Origin: Corallincola holothuriorum
GTDB lineage: Bacteria; Pseudomonadota; Gammaproteobacteria; Enterobacterales; Neiellaceae
DNA length: 64,000 nt
Reading direction: 5' to 3'
Assembly: GCF_003336225.1 (NCBI RefSeq)
Contig: NZ_QPID01000013.1
Span: 1 to 64,000 of the forward strand
The notes under the pieces were generated by a model that saw only the letters and a program-made list of their open reading frames with translations, was not told the DNA's origin and searched no databases. Positions 37,196 through 48,716 of the stretch are shown one piece after another. Made by a program: the position numbers and the translations under genes. How positions within the stretch are numbered: the first letter of the stretch is position 1; each line of letters begins with the position of its first letter.

Positions 37196-38248
37196 TTAGA
37201 GGAACTCTTCACCGCCACCAGCGCCTCCCAACATGATTTCACCCGAGTCAGCCAGACGACGGGCAATGGAGAGGATCTCTTTCTGCGCCGCTTCAACCTC
37301 ACTGATCCGCACTGGTCCCATCGCTTCAAGGTCATCTTTAAGCATTTCCGCAGCACGCTTGGACATGTTGTCATAAACTTTATTTTTCAGCGTATCATCG
37401 GCACCTTTCAGCGCTTTCAGCAGCTGCTCTTGTGGCACCTCGCGCAACAGCGCCTGAATACCACGATCATCGACATCAACCAGATTCTCAAACACAAACA
37501 TCAGATCCTGGATCTGTTGTGCCATCTCTTCGTCATTTTCACGAATTGAATCCATCAACTGCCCCTCAATATTGGTATCGAGGTAGTTCATGATGTTGGC
37601 AGCCGCTTTCAGGCCACCCATTTTCGCCGCTTGCGCGCCAGACTGACCAGCAAACTGTTTCTCCATGATCTCATTCAACTCTTGCAAGGCGGCCGGTTGC
37701 ACCTCTTCAAGGTTGGCAATACGCATGGTGAGATCAAGACGAACCTTTTCCGGAAACTGGTTAAGAATTTCTGCCGATTGCTCAGGCTCTAGGTAGGACA
37801 ACACAATAGTTTGAATTTGCGGGTGTTCATTGAGAATGATATTCGCCACCTGACGGGCATCCATCCATTTCAATGAATCCAGGCCTTTGGCACCGCCACC
37901 CATAATGATCTGATCAATCAGGTTTCCGGCTTTGTCTTCACCCAATGCTTGGGTTAAGGCATTACGCACAAACTCTTCACTATCTAAGCCGATGCTCGAG
38001 TACTTCTGAATATCGTCGAGAAACAGGTTGTGGACCGCGCTAATTTTGTCTTGCGAAAAGTCCTGCATGCCTGCCATCGCCATCCCCACTTTCTGTACCT
38101 GCTTAGGCTCTAAGTGGCGGAGGATCTGCGCGGCGTCTTCCTCGGTTAAGCTCAATAGCAATATCGCAACCTTATCGAACGCAGCAATCGAATCAACATC
38201 GAACTCCTGGCTGCCAGCGGCTTCGTCTTTTGCGTTTTCTTCTGCCAT
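37196..38248 (-). CDS. fliG: Flagellar switch protein FliG
   Basis: FliG is the rotor protein that contacts the stator. The 350-residue product contains FDKVAILLLSLTEEDAAQIL near the start and the EHPQ motif at 141-144 (IILNEHPQIQTIVLSYL). The charged C-terminal torque helix region is DDLEAMGPVRISEVEAAQKEI. It lies 20 bp after fliF. Confidence 0.97.
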   Translation of the reverse strand: MAEENAKDEAAGSQEFDVDSIAAFDKVAILLLSLTEEDAAQILRHLEPKQVQKVGMAMAGMQDFSQDKISAVHNLFLDDIQKYSSIGLDSEEFVRNALTQALGEDKAGNLIDQIIMGGGAKGLDSLKWMDARQVANIILNEHPQIQTIVLSYLEPEQSAEILNQFPEKVRLDLTMRIANLEEVQPAALQELNEIMEKQFAGQSGAQAAKMGGLKAAANIMNYLDTNIEGQLMDSIRENDEEMAQQIQDLMFVFENLVDVDDRGIQALLREVPQEQLLKALKGADDTLKNKVYDNMSKRAAEMLKDDLEAMGPVRISEVEAAQKEILSIARRLADSGEIMLGGAGGGEEFL

Positions 38249-38268
38249 TACCCTTTCCTCAACCGCGC

Positions 38269-40017
38269 TTACTTTTTATTTGCTTCTTGTTCAAGCCAGC
38301 CTTTCACTACCTGTACAGATAGATCCGGTTCATTAGCCACCAGTGCCCGCACTGCTTTGAGGACATCTTCCTCTTTATGTAGATCAGGCAACTGTACTTT
38401 GCCACCAACAATACTGCCGATCAGCTCTTCATTCACTTCACTGTCTAGCTCGTTTTCAGCAGCCAGCAGCCCACCTTCAATTCCTCGGGATACCGCACCT
38501 TCAAGCAGCGATCTGTCTTCGTCAGCCACACCGTCATCAGAAGCGGTCAGCTTACGGATCATCGGACGAACCACCAATAAAACAAGGATCAAAACAATAA
38601 GGATCCCACTTAACAGCCTCATTCCACTCCAGAACATCGGCATTTCATAAAAAGGAACTTCAAGCTCGACCAGATCATCGGTGCGAACGAATGGGATGGT
38701 GACTACTTCTAACGAGTCACCACGCTGCACATCAAAGCCCACTCCACCTTGCAATAAGCGACGTAAATTGGCTAACTCCTGCTGCGCCCGCGGCACCAAA
38801 TCAATACCACTACCATCGGCATTCGCTACTGACTTATAGTTGACGGCCACTGAAACACTGACTCTTCTTACCACACCCACCTGCTGGCGGGTATGGCTCA
38901 AGGTGGTATCTAACTCATAATTGCGAGTGGCTTCACGGTGGCTTCTTCCAGGAGCCGCGCCACCAGCAGGGCCACCACCGATCGCTTCTTCCGGGATCTC
39001 TGCGGCCACAGGCGGTTGATTAGTCAATGCACCAGGAATACCGCCCAAAACACCACCGACAGAGTTATCTTCAACAGTCATTTCACTGCGTAGTGCTGGC
39101 AAGTCAGGGTTATAGCGGCGCTGGGTTTGTTCAACCGTGGTGAAATCCATACTGACATCGACCTGCGCGGTATAATTACCTAAGCCGACGACAGGAATAA
39201 GAATGGAATCAATTTTGTTCATGTACTCAGCTTCACGCTGACGCTCAAGATCATACTCTTTGCGCGAACGTGCTGAGCTGGCATCTTGACTACCTGAATT
39301 AAGTAAGCGGCCACTCTGGTCTGTCACTGTCACCCGCGTCGGTTCCATGCCATTGACCGCAGAAGAAACAATATCAACTACCGAGTCGATCTCTTCGCGA
39401 CTCAGCGCTGAACCGCGGCCAATAGTCAGCACGACTGTGGCACTGGGGCTCTTCTCACGACGGGCAAATACCGATTGCTGGGGAATGGCGAGCAGTACAC
39501 GTGCTTTTTTAACGTTACGCAGATCCTCTAAGGTGCGTGCGATCTGCTGTTCACGGCTGTGCTTCAGGCGCTCTCGCTCCAGTCGCTGACTCACACCAAA
39601 ACCCATATCCTGCATCAAGATATCGGTACCGTTCTCAGGAGTTGCTTCCAGCCCGGCACGAGCCAACTTGAGTTTGATATCCTGATACTCCTCTGCCGGA
39701 ATAGACAACACATCACGCTCAAGTTTATAAGTGATCTTATTTTGATCGAAGAAGTCGAGTGTTTGCAGCAGCTCGTCACTTTCCATTTGCGGTAAAGGAC
39801 GCATCTCTGGCTCTTGTGCCCAAATAAGCACAAATACGGCAAGAGCCAAACAGATTGCCAAGGCGAGAATAATTGTAATTTGGCGCAGAACATCGACATT
39901 GCCAATATGGGCCAACACTGAAGATTTTTTCTCTCCACTGTCGACCTGCGCGTCTTTACTCATCTCGCCGCCTGCGGCGGGAACCATCAATTCTGTATTT
40001 TGCGTTGCTTCAGCCAC
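38269..40017 (-). CDS. fliF: Flagellar MS-ring protein FliF
   Basis: FliF builds the MS ring and houses the export gate. The 582-residue protein has membrane helices at about 47-67 and 466-483. Between them are ring-building motifs (RLERERLKHSREQQIARTLE, VLLAIPQQSVFARREKSPSA), a Gly/Ala/Pro-rich loop (about 325-360), and a C-terminal FliG-binding tail. The start is a GTG with GGAG 9 bases upstream. Confidence 0.97.
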   Translation of the reverse strand: MAEATQNTELMVPAAGGEMSKDAQVDSGEKKSSVLAHIGNVDVLRQITIILALAICLALAVFVLIWAQEPEMRPLPQMESDELLQTLDFFDQNKITYKLERDVLSIPAEEYQDIKLKLARAGLEATPENGTDILMQDMGFGVSQRLERERLKHSREQQIARTLEDLRNVKKARVLLAIPQQSVFARREKSPSATVVLTIGRGSALSREEIDSVVDIVSSAVNGMEPTRVTVTDQSGRLLNSGSQDASSARSRKEYDLERQREAEYMNKIDSILIPVVGLGNYTAQVDVSMDFTTVEQTQRRYNPDLPALRSEMTVEDNSVGGVLGGIPGALTNQPPVAAEIPEEAIGGGPAGGAAPGRSHREATRNYELDTTLSHTRQQVGVVRRVSVSVAVNYKSVANADGSGIDLVPRAQQELANLRRLLQGGVGFDVQRGDSLEVVTIPFVRTDDLVELEVPFYEMPMFWSGMRLLSGILIVLILVLLVVRPMIRKLTASDDGVADEDRSLLEGAVSRGIEGGLLAAENELDSEVNEELIGSIVGGKVQLPDLHKEEDVLKAVRALVANEPDLSVQVVKGWLEQEANKK

Positions 40018-40046
40018 GACTCAACTCTCCGTCTAAAATACGCCGA

Positions 40047-40373
40047 TTAAACCGGCATATTCATGATCTCTTTGTAAGCCTCAACCAGCTTGTTTCTAAC
40101 CTGAACAGTCGCCTGAAATGCAACGCTCGATTTTTGTGAAGCGATCATCACGTCACCTAAACTGACATTGCGATCGCCCATCTCGAATGCTGTTCTCAAC
40201 TGACCGGCCTGAGATTGCACATCATTGACACCATCAATGGCATTCTGAAGTAGTCCACCAAACTTGTCTCCGGCAGAATTTACAGGGACAGCATCAGGTC
40301 GCATCTCTGGAGCCTGAGCCTGGCGCATCATCGCCTGCATTTCGCTGTATAGATCGTTGGCTTTCACTTGCAT
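40047..40373 (-). CDS. fliE: Flagellar hook-basal body protein FliE
   Basis: FliE joins the MS ring to the rod. The 108-residue product has the conserved C-terminal part with SLGDVMIASQKSSVAFQATVQ followed by VRNKLVEAYKEIMNMPV. AGGAG lies 7 bases before the ATG. It is the first gene of the fliEFGHIJ operon, with a σ54 promoter about 55 bp upstream. Confidence 0.97.
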   Translation of the reverse strand: MQVKANDLYSEMQAMMRQAQAPEMRPDAVPVNSAGDKFGGLLQNAIDGVNDVQSQAGQLRTAFEMGDRNVSLGDVMIASQKSSVAFQATVQVRNKLVEAYKEIMNMPV

Positions 40374-40424
40374 TTGAATGCTCCTGACGCCTGAGCGTCA
40401 AAAATTTCACATATAGCAGAGTAA

Positions 40425-40441
40425 CTGCAAGGAGCCTGCCA
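40425..40441 (-). promoter_or_regulatory. σ54 promoter of fliE
   Basis: The minus strand reads TGGCAGGCTCCTTGCAG, with GG-N10-GC spacing and -12 TTGCA. A GTCAAAAATTT motif (plus-strand 40397-40407) and a small palindrome TGACGC-N4-GCGTCA (40384-40399 region) lie downstream in the leader and may be activator sites. Confidence 0.8.
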
Positions 40442-40505
40442 ACACGTTAAACAAATGCATAAAGGGAGGAGTATTACGAGGATTGTTAATACCTAACAAA
40501 TTGAA

Positions 40506-40528
40506 AAGGCAGGTATTTAACCTGCCTT
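40506..40528 (-). terminator. Terminator downstream of flrC
   Basis: AAGGCAGGT and ACCTGCCTT form a perfect 9-bp stem with a 5-base loop, and the minus strand continues TTTTC. It separates flrBC from the fliE promoter. Confidence 0.8.
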
Positions 40529-40546
40529 ATATTTGTAGATAAAAAG

Positions 40547-41911
40547 TTAAGCGGGCAACTCGATACCCAGATCGCGCATCCTTGCCAGCTTATATCTGAG
40601 GGTACGGGGGCTGATCCCTAGCTTTTCCGCGACATCTTTTCGACGCCCTTGGCACGATTCCAATGTCTGCAGAATAATCTGATTCTCTTGCACCTTAAGC
40701 TCACCGCCCAACCCCTCAGCATCATCCATGGCCACTTCTGGCTCTGCGCTATGAACTGCCGTGGGTGTATGCAGTTGAACCGTAATCTCATCTTCAATGA
40801 TCAGATCGTCTGCATCGACCTTACCAGCAGATTGCAGAATCAACGCACGTTGGATCACGTTATCCAATTCACGCACATTACCCGGCCACGCATGATGTTG
40901 CAGGCGATGTTTAGCCGCCGCAGTCAATGTAGGGATCTCTGAGCCAGAAACCTGACTATGACGAGCCAGCAGATGCTCCGCTAATGGAATAATGTCACCA
41001 GGACGCTGGGACAGTGGCTTCCAGGTCAACGGAAATACGTTTAATCGGTAATAGAGATCTTCACGAAACTGACCATCACTCACGGTTTGCTTCAGCTCGC
41101 GGTTACTGGTTGCTAACACCCGCACATTCAACTTGACGGTTTTGCGGCTGCCTAAGCGCTCAACTTCCCGCTCTTGCAGTACGCGCAAAAGTTTAGCCTG
41201 CAAACCAAGATCCATCTCAGTGATCTCATCAAGTAAAATTGTACCGTTCTGTGCTTGCTCAAATTTTCCGGGGCATGCCTGCAACGCGCCGGTGAATGCG
41301 CCCTTTTCATAACCAAACAGTGTCGCTTCCAGCATATTTTCCGGGATCGCCGCACAGTTAATGGCAATGAAGGGACCATCCGCGCGCGGCGAATTATCGT
41401 GAATATAGCGTGCCAGCACTTCCTTACCTGAGCCACTGGGCCCAAGTACCATGACATTCGCTTCCGACGCAGCCACTTTGGCCGCCAGCTTTAGTAAAGC
41501 TTCACTTTGCGGATCGCCCACAACCGGTGAGTAGCGTTCATTGCCGTCAGTTGGCGCGTAACGACTAACCAGGTTGAGTAATACTTCTGGAGCAAACGGC
41601 TTAGCCAGATAATCATTGGCCCCTTCCCGCATAGCTGCCACAGCCGCATCGACGGTGGCGTAAGCTGTCATCATAAGCACGGGCAGTTGCGGCAGTTTAC
41701 TGCGAATAGACCGCAACAACTGTAGCCCACTCATCCCCGGCATCTGCACATCACTGACGACAATATCAAACTTGCCACGGGACAGTTGTAACAGCGCAGC
41801 CTCGCCGCAATCGACTTCAGTTACCTGATACCCGGAAATCATCAGGGTATCCACTAAGGCTTCACGCAAGCCGGCGTCATCTTCAACGACGAGCACTTTG
41901 GTATCGGCCAT
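40547..41911 (-). CDS. flrC: σ54-dependent flagellar response regulator FlrC
   Basis: FlrC is an NtrC-type activator of class III flagellar genes. The 454-residue protein has a receiver domain (phosphoacceptor D54 in VSDVQMPGMSG), an AAA+ domain with Walker A GPSGSGKE (157-164) and the σ54-contacting GAFTGA (204-209), and a C-terminal Fis-type helix-turn-helix (about 410-450). Its likely kinase, FlrB, is encoded one base upstream. Probable targets here are the fliC2 and fliS σ54 promoters. Confidence 0.95.
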   Translation of the reverse strand: MADTKVLVVEDDAGLREALVDTLMISGYQVTEVDCGEAALLQLSRGKFDIVVSDVQMPGMSGLQLLRSIRSKLPQLPVLMMTAYATVDAAVAAMREGANDYLAKPFAPEVLLNLVSRYAPTDGNERYSPVVGDPQSEALLKLAAKVAASEANVMVLGPSGSGKEVLARYIHDNSPRADGPFIAINCAAIPENMLEATLFGYEKGAFTGALQACPGKFEQAQNGTILLDEITEMDLGLQAKLLRVLQEREVERLGSRKTVKLNVRVLATSNRELKQTVSDGQFREDLYYRLNVFPLTWKPLSQRPGDIIPLAEHLLARHSQVSGSEIPTLTAAAKHRLQHHAWPGNVRELDNVIQRALILQSAGKVDADDLIIEDEITVQLHTPTAVHSAEPEVAMDDAEGLGGELKVQENQIILQTLESCQGRRKDVAEKLGISPRTLRYKLARMRDLGIELPA

Positions 41912-41912
41912 C

Positions 41913-43112
41913 TTAACCTCCCCACGCCTCTTTTAGTGGCACTTCAGCGCTAAGCTCATCTTCATTACGTATGGGAATGAGTAGCTGCACACATGTACCC
42001 TGACCCTCGCCGGAGACAAGGCTCACCGAGCCTTTATGCGCCGACGCCACCGCTTGAACCACGGCCAGGCCTAAACCTGTTCCTTGGCTGCGGCTGGTAA
42101 AAAACGGTTCTAATACTTTCTTCTGCATCGCCTCAGGGATCCCCTTGCCGTTATCCCGGATCTCGATTGCGACCATCTGCTGCTGACGTTTCGCAGAGAC
42201 ATGAATATTGGTCGCTGATGCTTGTAAACTGTTGTGCACCAGATTGCTGATGGCGCTGGCCAGACTACTGGCGTTACCTAGAATTTCGATATCTGGCTCA
42301 GGCAACTCGATCTGCAACTGACTGCGACTTTTACTAACCATGGCTTCGACCCGCGACTGCAGATCGGACAAAAGCTGTTTCATGGAGAGTGGTGTAGCGG
42401 CGATCTGACTGTCGCTACGAGCAAATAGCAGCATATCGTTCACCTGCTGCTCTAAGTCTTGTAAGCGTGCCAAAAGCTTAAGGTGAAACGCTCCACGATT
42501 TTCTGTTGTGAGGGTGTTATTACCCAAATTTGCCGCGTACAGCATGGCAGCGCTAAGTGGCGTTCTCACTTGATGAGCCAATGACGCCACCATTTTTCCA
42601 AGCGCCGACAAACGTTGCAAATGACTGATCCGATTTTGTAGTTCACGGGTTTCGGTTAGATCCGTCATCAAAATCAACTGACCAGGCTCAGGCGATAATG
42701 CAGTCAACGCCAACTTCACTCGCCGACCACTGGCCAGAGAGATCTCATGACCATCATCAGCCTGCGGCGAAAACGCCCGAGAGATAATGTGTCGCCATGG
42801 CTGACCGATCAGCGGCTCACCCAGCATCTCGAGTGCAATAGGGTTGGCTTCACGCACGATGCCGTTACCATCCAATACCACAATCCCAGCAGGCAGGATC
42901 TCCATCAGGTGCTGCATACGACTGGCGTTATTCTGCACCCCGGTCGACGATACCTCGGCGTGAAGGCTCTGTTCATTCAACTGGCGCTTTGCCATCTCAC
43001 CCATCACTACAGATTCAGATCTGAGTGGCACCTTCTCGGTAGCGAGAAGCTGGGGAGGAAACTGTCCATTGCTGGACTTAGCTTGATCGGCAACATTGCT
43101 CGACTGTGTCAT
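41913..43112 (-). CDS. flrB: Flagellar sensor histidine kinase FlrB
   Basis: FlrB phosphorylates FlrC. It has 399 residues from ATG 43112, chosen for AGGAG 10 bases upstream. It has no membrane helix, so it is a cytosolic kinase. A PAS domain spans about 65-155 (ILPAGIVVLDGNGIVREANP). The phosphorylated histidine is H180 (SLAHQVRTPLSAA), followed by an ATP-binding domain with NLVHNSLQA, IRDNGKGIPE and GTGLGLAVVQAV. It is transcribed with flrC from a σ54 promoter. Confidence 0.94.
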   Translation of the reverse strand: MTQSSNVADQAKSSNGQFPPQLLATEKVPLRSESVVMGEMAKRQLNEQSLHAEVSSTGVQNNASRMQHLMEILPAGIVVLDGNGIVREANPIALEMLGEPLIGQPWRHIISRAFSPQADDGHEISLASGRRVKLALTALSPEPGQLILMTDLTETRELQNRISHLQRLSALGKMVASLAHQVRTPLSAAMLYAANLGNNTLTTENRGAFHLKLLARLQDLEQQVNDMLLFARSDSQIAATPLSMKQLLSDLQSRVEAMVSKSRSQLQIELPEPDIEILGNASSLASAISNLVHNSLQASATNIHVSAKRQQQMVAIEIRDNGKGIPEAMQKKVLEPFFTSRSQGTGLGLAVVQAVASAHKGSVSLVSGEGQGTCVQLLIPIRNEDELSAEVPLKEAWGG

Positions 43113-43147
43113 CTCTATGTCGCTCCTTTTGACGCGATACCGAGATA

Positions 43148-43164
43148 AAGCCAAGAGCGTGCCA
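43148..43164 (-). promoter_or_regulatory. σ54 promoter of flrBC
   Basis: The minus strand reads TGGCACGCTCTTGGCTT with an exact -24 TGGCACG and GG-N10-GC spacing; the -12 has one deviation. It lies about 36 bp before the flrB ATG. TTTTGACGC occurs on the plus strand at 43127-43135 and 43236-43244 on either side and may mark FlrA binding. Confidence 0.7.
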
Positions 43165-43298
43165 ACTATTTCAATCTCATGTTTTAATTAATAAAAACTG
43201 AAACAATCTAGTTAGAACAGTAGATGTAGACAGGGTTTTGACGCTTTCAACAGCGGGGAATATCAAACACGTTCATTGCCCCAAGAGAGCTGGAAGAT

Positions 43299-43332
43299 AA
43301 AAAAAGCACCTCAAATTTGAGGTGCTTTTTTT
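43299..43332 (-). terminator. Terminator downstream of flrA
   Basis: AAGCACCTCAAA and TTTGAGGTGCTT form a perfect 12-bp stem with A- and T-runs on both sides. It lies 34 bp past the flrA stop and insulates flrA from flrB. Confidence 0.9.
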
Positions 43333-43365
43333 ATTCAGTAACAGATGTGGCAGTTAAGCCGGTAG

Positions 43366-44808
43366 CTATTCATCATCTCTGGCGATCTGATACTTACGCA
43401 TCTTTTCGACCAGCGTGGTACGGCGCATACCTAACTGTTCCGCAGCGCGAGCCACGACCCAGTCTTGGCGTACCAGTGCCTGCTGAATGTAGTCAGTTTC
43501 CAATTCAGATAGCATCTCTTTGAGATTGATCCCTTCATCCGGCAACTCATGGGGAACTTGAGGCTCGGCAATCAGTGGCTCAGCGTCTTCACGGAATAGT
43601 GCGTTTAATGACTCACGCTCCATCACCTCTTCGGAATAGACCGGCTCATAAGGATCAACGTCAATATGCCGATACTTAGGCGGCAAGTCACTGACATCAA
43701 CCACACCATTGGGATAGAGGATCACAAGCCGCTCAACCAAGTTGGAAAGCTCACGGACATTCCCCGACCATGGGTGCAGCATTAAGGAGTCGATCGCTTT
43801 ATCAGTAAAACGTACCGACGCATTGTGCTCAGCTTCTAAGCGAGAAACCAGCTCCTGCAATAACAGCGGTATATCATCCTGACGCTCACACAGAGCAGGC
43901 ATCTCAATAGGAAATACATTCAGGCGATAGTAGAGATCTTCACGGAATTTACCCTCCGCGATCATCCCTTCAAGATTTCGATGCGTCGCCGCAACAATAC
44001 GAACATCGGCCTTAACCAACTTCGCACTGCCTACCCGCTCAAATACCCGCTCTTGTAGCACGCGCAGCAGTTTCACCTGCATATTGGTCGGCATATCACC
44101 GATCTCATCAAGAAACAGTGTGCCCCCCTGAGCAAGTTCAAAGCGACCTTTACGGGTGGTTATCGCACCAGTAAACGCACCTTTCTCGTGGCCGAACAAT
44201 TCGCTTTCCAATAACTCAGCCGGAATAGCACCGCAGTTGACCGGAACGAAAGGGCCATCACGGCGAGAAGAGAGATAATGGATATTCCGCGCGACAACCT
44301 CTTTACCTGTCCCAGAATCACCGAGAACAAGCACATTAGCGTCTGTCACTGACACCTGTTCAATAAGTTGCCGCACTTGGGCGATAGCATCGCTGCGCCC
44401 CACCAAGCTGCGGAACAGTTTAGTCTGAGTCGATGTTTGCGGTTGCCCACCAGGGCGTTTGCGATGATAGTCCTGACAGCGGTGGATCACTTCGGTCATC
44501 TGGGGGTAATTAAATGGCGCCATCAAAGACCCCACTAAATTGGGTAAAACGACCCCTTTATCATCACCAAGCAGCACATAAGGCTGTAGTGGATGGACAG
44601 AAGCTAAACGCTGAATGAATTCTAATGGGTCTTCATCGGCAATATCGCCAATAAATACCGCACGCCAGCAGTCTTCACTGTTAATCAGAGAAATATTGCT
44701 AGAGCTAGTGATGCGGCATGATTCACCAACAAATCCTAATAAAAGCTCTAACTGTGCTCGGCGATCACTATTATCATCAATGACGAGAACGTCAGATAAT
44801 CCCTGCAT
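43366..44808 (-). CDS. flrA: Master σ54-dependent flagellar regulator FlrA (FleQ)
   Basis: FlrA is the top activator of the flagellar hierarchy. The 480-residue protein has a degenerate N-terminal receiver-like FleQ domain, an AAA+ domain with Walker A GDSGTGKE (163-170) and GAFTGA (210-215), and a Fis-type C-terminal helix-turn-helix (about 440-475). LFRS at residues 131-134 matches the motif that binds c-di-GMP in FleQ, so c-di-GMP inhibition is expected. It is a single-gene unit with its own terminator, divergent from fliS. Confidence 0.95.
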   Translation of the reverse strand: MQGLSDVLVIDDNSDRRAQLELLLGFVGESCRITSSSNISLINSEDCWRAVFIGDIADEDPLEFIQRLASVHPLQPYVLLGDDKGVVLPNLVGSLMAPFNYPQMTEVIHRCQDYHRKRPGGQPQTSTQTKLFRSLVGRSDAIAQVRQLIEQVSVTDANVLVLGDSGTGKEVVARNIHYLSSRRDGPFVPVNCGAIPAELLESELFGHEKGAFTGAITTRKGRFELAQGGTLFLDEIGDMPTNMQVKLLRVLQERVFERVGSAKLVKADVRIVAATHRNLEGMIAEGKFREDLYYRLNVFPIEMPALCERQDDIPLLLQELVSRLEAEHNASVRFTDKAIDSLMLHPWSGNVRELSNLVERLVILYPNGVVDVSDLPPKYRHIDVDPYEPVYSEEVMERESLNALFREDAEPLIAEPQVPHELPDEGINLKEMLSELETDYIQQALVRQDWVVARAAEQLGMRRTTLVEKMRKYQIARDDE

Positions 44809-44971
44809 AAATGAAACCTTTCACCCTCTGGGCCTGCGGAGTTCCCGCCATTTCCTTGACGCAGGAGAAACCGTCTTTTTTTCGAATCATATATTATTAT
44901 TGGCTTCTATTGTATTGAAAGTGCCTGATAGAGCAACAATGGAGTGCGAGCCAGCTCTCAGTTTAGATGGC

Positions 44972-44987
44972 TGGCACTCAATTTGCT
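44972..44987 (+). promoter_or_regulatory. σ54 promoter of the fliS-pse operon
   Basis: The sequence TGGCACTCAATTTGCT matches the σ54 consensus, with GG (44973) and GC (44985) 10 bases apart. The predicted start is about 90 bp before fliS. A TTTGACGC element (45023-45030) lies in the leader, similar to elements near flrB and fliE. The upstream half of this 280-bp gap should also hold the flrA promoter, which I could not define. Confidence 0.8.
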
Positions 44988-45088
44988 TACACAAATGAGA
45001 AGCAGATCCGTCTGCGCAGATATTTGACGCTGCTACTATGAGTAGCAACTGCACAAACGCGACTAAGAGCAGAGTAAGGTACTTAAAA

Positions 45089-45508
45089 ATGGCAAGAACA
45101 TCGATCCAACAATATGGCAAAGGAACGGTTAACTCGTTGACTGACGCCGATCCCCATACTCAGGTTGCCGCAATCATGGCTCATATTCTGGGCAATGTGG
45201 CAGCAGCCAGAGGGGCAATTGAACGGAAAGATTTTGAAGTTAAAGGCCTGAAAATTGGTAAAGCCATTGAGCTGCTAACGGTTTTGCAAGCCAGTTTAGA
45301 TATGGAAGTTGGCGGGGAGATCTCGCGCAATCTGTTCGATCTTTATGACTTCTGTATTTTTAAGCTGGGCGAAGGTTCAGTCTCAGGAGATCTTGAAGCC
45401 TTAGATGCTGTCACCGGCGTGATGCGCAATATCAAAGAGGGCTGGGACGGTATTCCACAAGATGTCAGAGATGATTTAGCCCAAAAGAAGGCTGCTGAAG
45501 GTGGCTAA
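45089..45508 (+). CDS. fliS: Flagellin export chaperone FliS
   Basis: FliS binds the C-terminus of flagellin and prevents early polymerisation. The 139-residue product fits FliS: HTQVAAIMAHILGNVAAARG, KGLKIGKAIELLTVLQASLD, GGEISRNLFDLYDFCIFKL and a C-terminal NIKEGWDGI helix. The ATG at 45089 has AAGGT upstream. Normally fliS follows fliD; here it starts a plus-strand operon with pse genes, about 8 kb from fliD and on the opposite strand. Confidence 0.9.
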   Translation: MARTSIQQYGKGTVNSLTDADPHTQVAAIMAHILGNVAAARGAIERKDFEVKGLKIGKAIELLTVLQASLDMEVGGEISRNLFDLYDFCIFKLGEGSVSGDLEALDAVTGVMRNIKEGWDGIPQDVRDDLAQKKAAEGG

Positions 45509-45806
45509 AACGGAGAGCGATACAGCTTCAAGTTTGCTATCCCGTGGCAGGCAACTCACCAAGCAACTCGAAGCGGAGATATCAGCCGATGCGACACTCC
45601 AGGCACTTGAGATAGAGGCTTGGCTGGCCGACGTGCGCTCATTTGCGGAAACATCAGAAGCGCAAAGCTCACTGGAACAGCTAAAAGTGATAATCGACAA
45701 AGTGAAGATAGCGAGCACCAGTGCAAGAAAAAGAACCAAAGAACAACTACTGAAATCCAAGCGCGCCAGCAAAGGCAAATTAGCCTACCAACAACAAAAT
45801 AAATAG
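45501..45806 (+). CDS. Small helical protein, FliT/FlaI-like candidate
   Basis: A 101-residue hydrophilic, helical protein with a heptad-like middle part (about 20-75) and a Lys/Arg/Ser-rich end. It starts at GTG overlapping fliS by 8 bp, so it is translationally coupled. In Vibrio and relatives, the gene beside fliS encodes a FliT-type export chaperone (FlaI). Size, charge and place agree, but I see no diagnostic motif, so the identity is inferred from context. Confidence 0.6.
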   Translation: MAKTESDTASSLLSRGRQLTKQLEAEISADATLQALEIEAWLADVRSFAETSEAQSSLEQLKVIIDKVKIASTSARKRTKEQLLKSKRASKGKLAYQQQNK

Positions 45807-45829
45807 AAAGACGCTAAATAAGAGGGTAA

Positions 45830-48005
<2,176 letters not shown>

Positions 48006-48009
<4 letters not shown>

Positions 48010-48716
48010 AATGTATTGCGGTCATTCCTGCACGAGGAGGCAGTAAAAGAATACCAAGAAAAAATATTAAGCCTTTCTGCGGAAAGCCATTGATTGCCTA
48101 CTCCATAGAAGCCGCCATTGCATCCAAGCTGTTTGCTAAAATAGTCGTCTCTACTGATGACCAAGAGATAGCTTCTGTGGCAAAGCAATATGGCGCAGAC
48201 GTTCCTTTCATCCGGCCCGCCACGTTATCAGATGATTATGCTGCAACCCTACCTGTCGTAGCTCATGCATTAGAGCAGGAAATGACGCAGACAAAGGAGA
48301 TTACCCATTGTTGCTGTATCTATGCCACAGCGCCGTTAATTCAGGTAAACCATTTAAAGGCCGTACAACAGCTGCTTGTCGACCGCCAGGCTGACTATGC
48401 GTTTCCAGTAACGGAATTTGATTTTCCTATTTTACGGGCGGTCAGTATGAATGAAGACAACATACTGACCCCCAGTTTTGAGCAACACATCAACGCCAGA
48501 AGCCAGGACCTTCCCGATTATTATCATGATTGTGGACAGTTTTATTGGGGAAAAGTATCGTCATTTCTAAATCATACCCCGATCATCTCAAAGGCCGCTC
48601 TGGGTTACCCCATTCCAAGGCGTTTCGTCCAGGACATTGATACCCCCGATGATTGGCTCGAAGCGGAGTTAAAATATCGCGCGCTGAATTCCGGCCTATC
48701 CACAGATAATTCATAA
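48006..48716 (+). CDS. pseF: Pseudaminic acid cytidylyltransferase PseF
   Basis: PseF activates pseudaminic acid with CTP to CMP-Pse. The 236-residue enzyme begins with the nucleotide-binding motif AVIPARGGSKRIPRKNIKPF. It has YATAPLI and a C-terminal QDIDTPDDWLEAELKY, all typical of the NeuA-like PseF group. In this operon it precedes pseG and pseI and shares one base with pseG. Confidence 0.95.
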
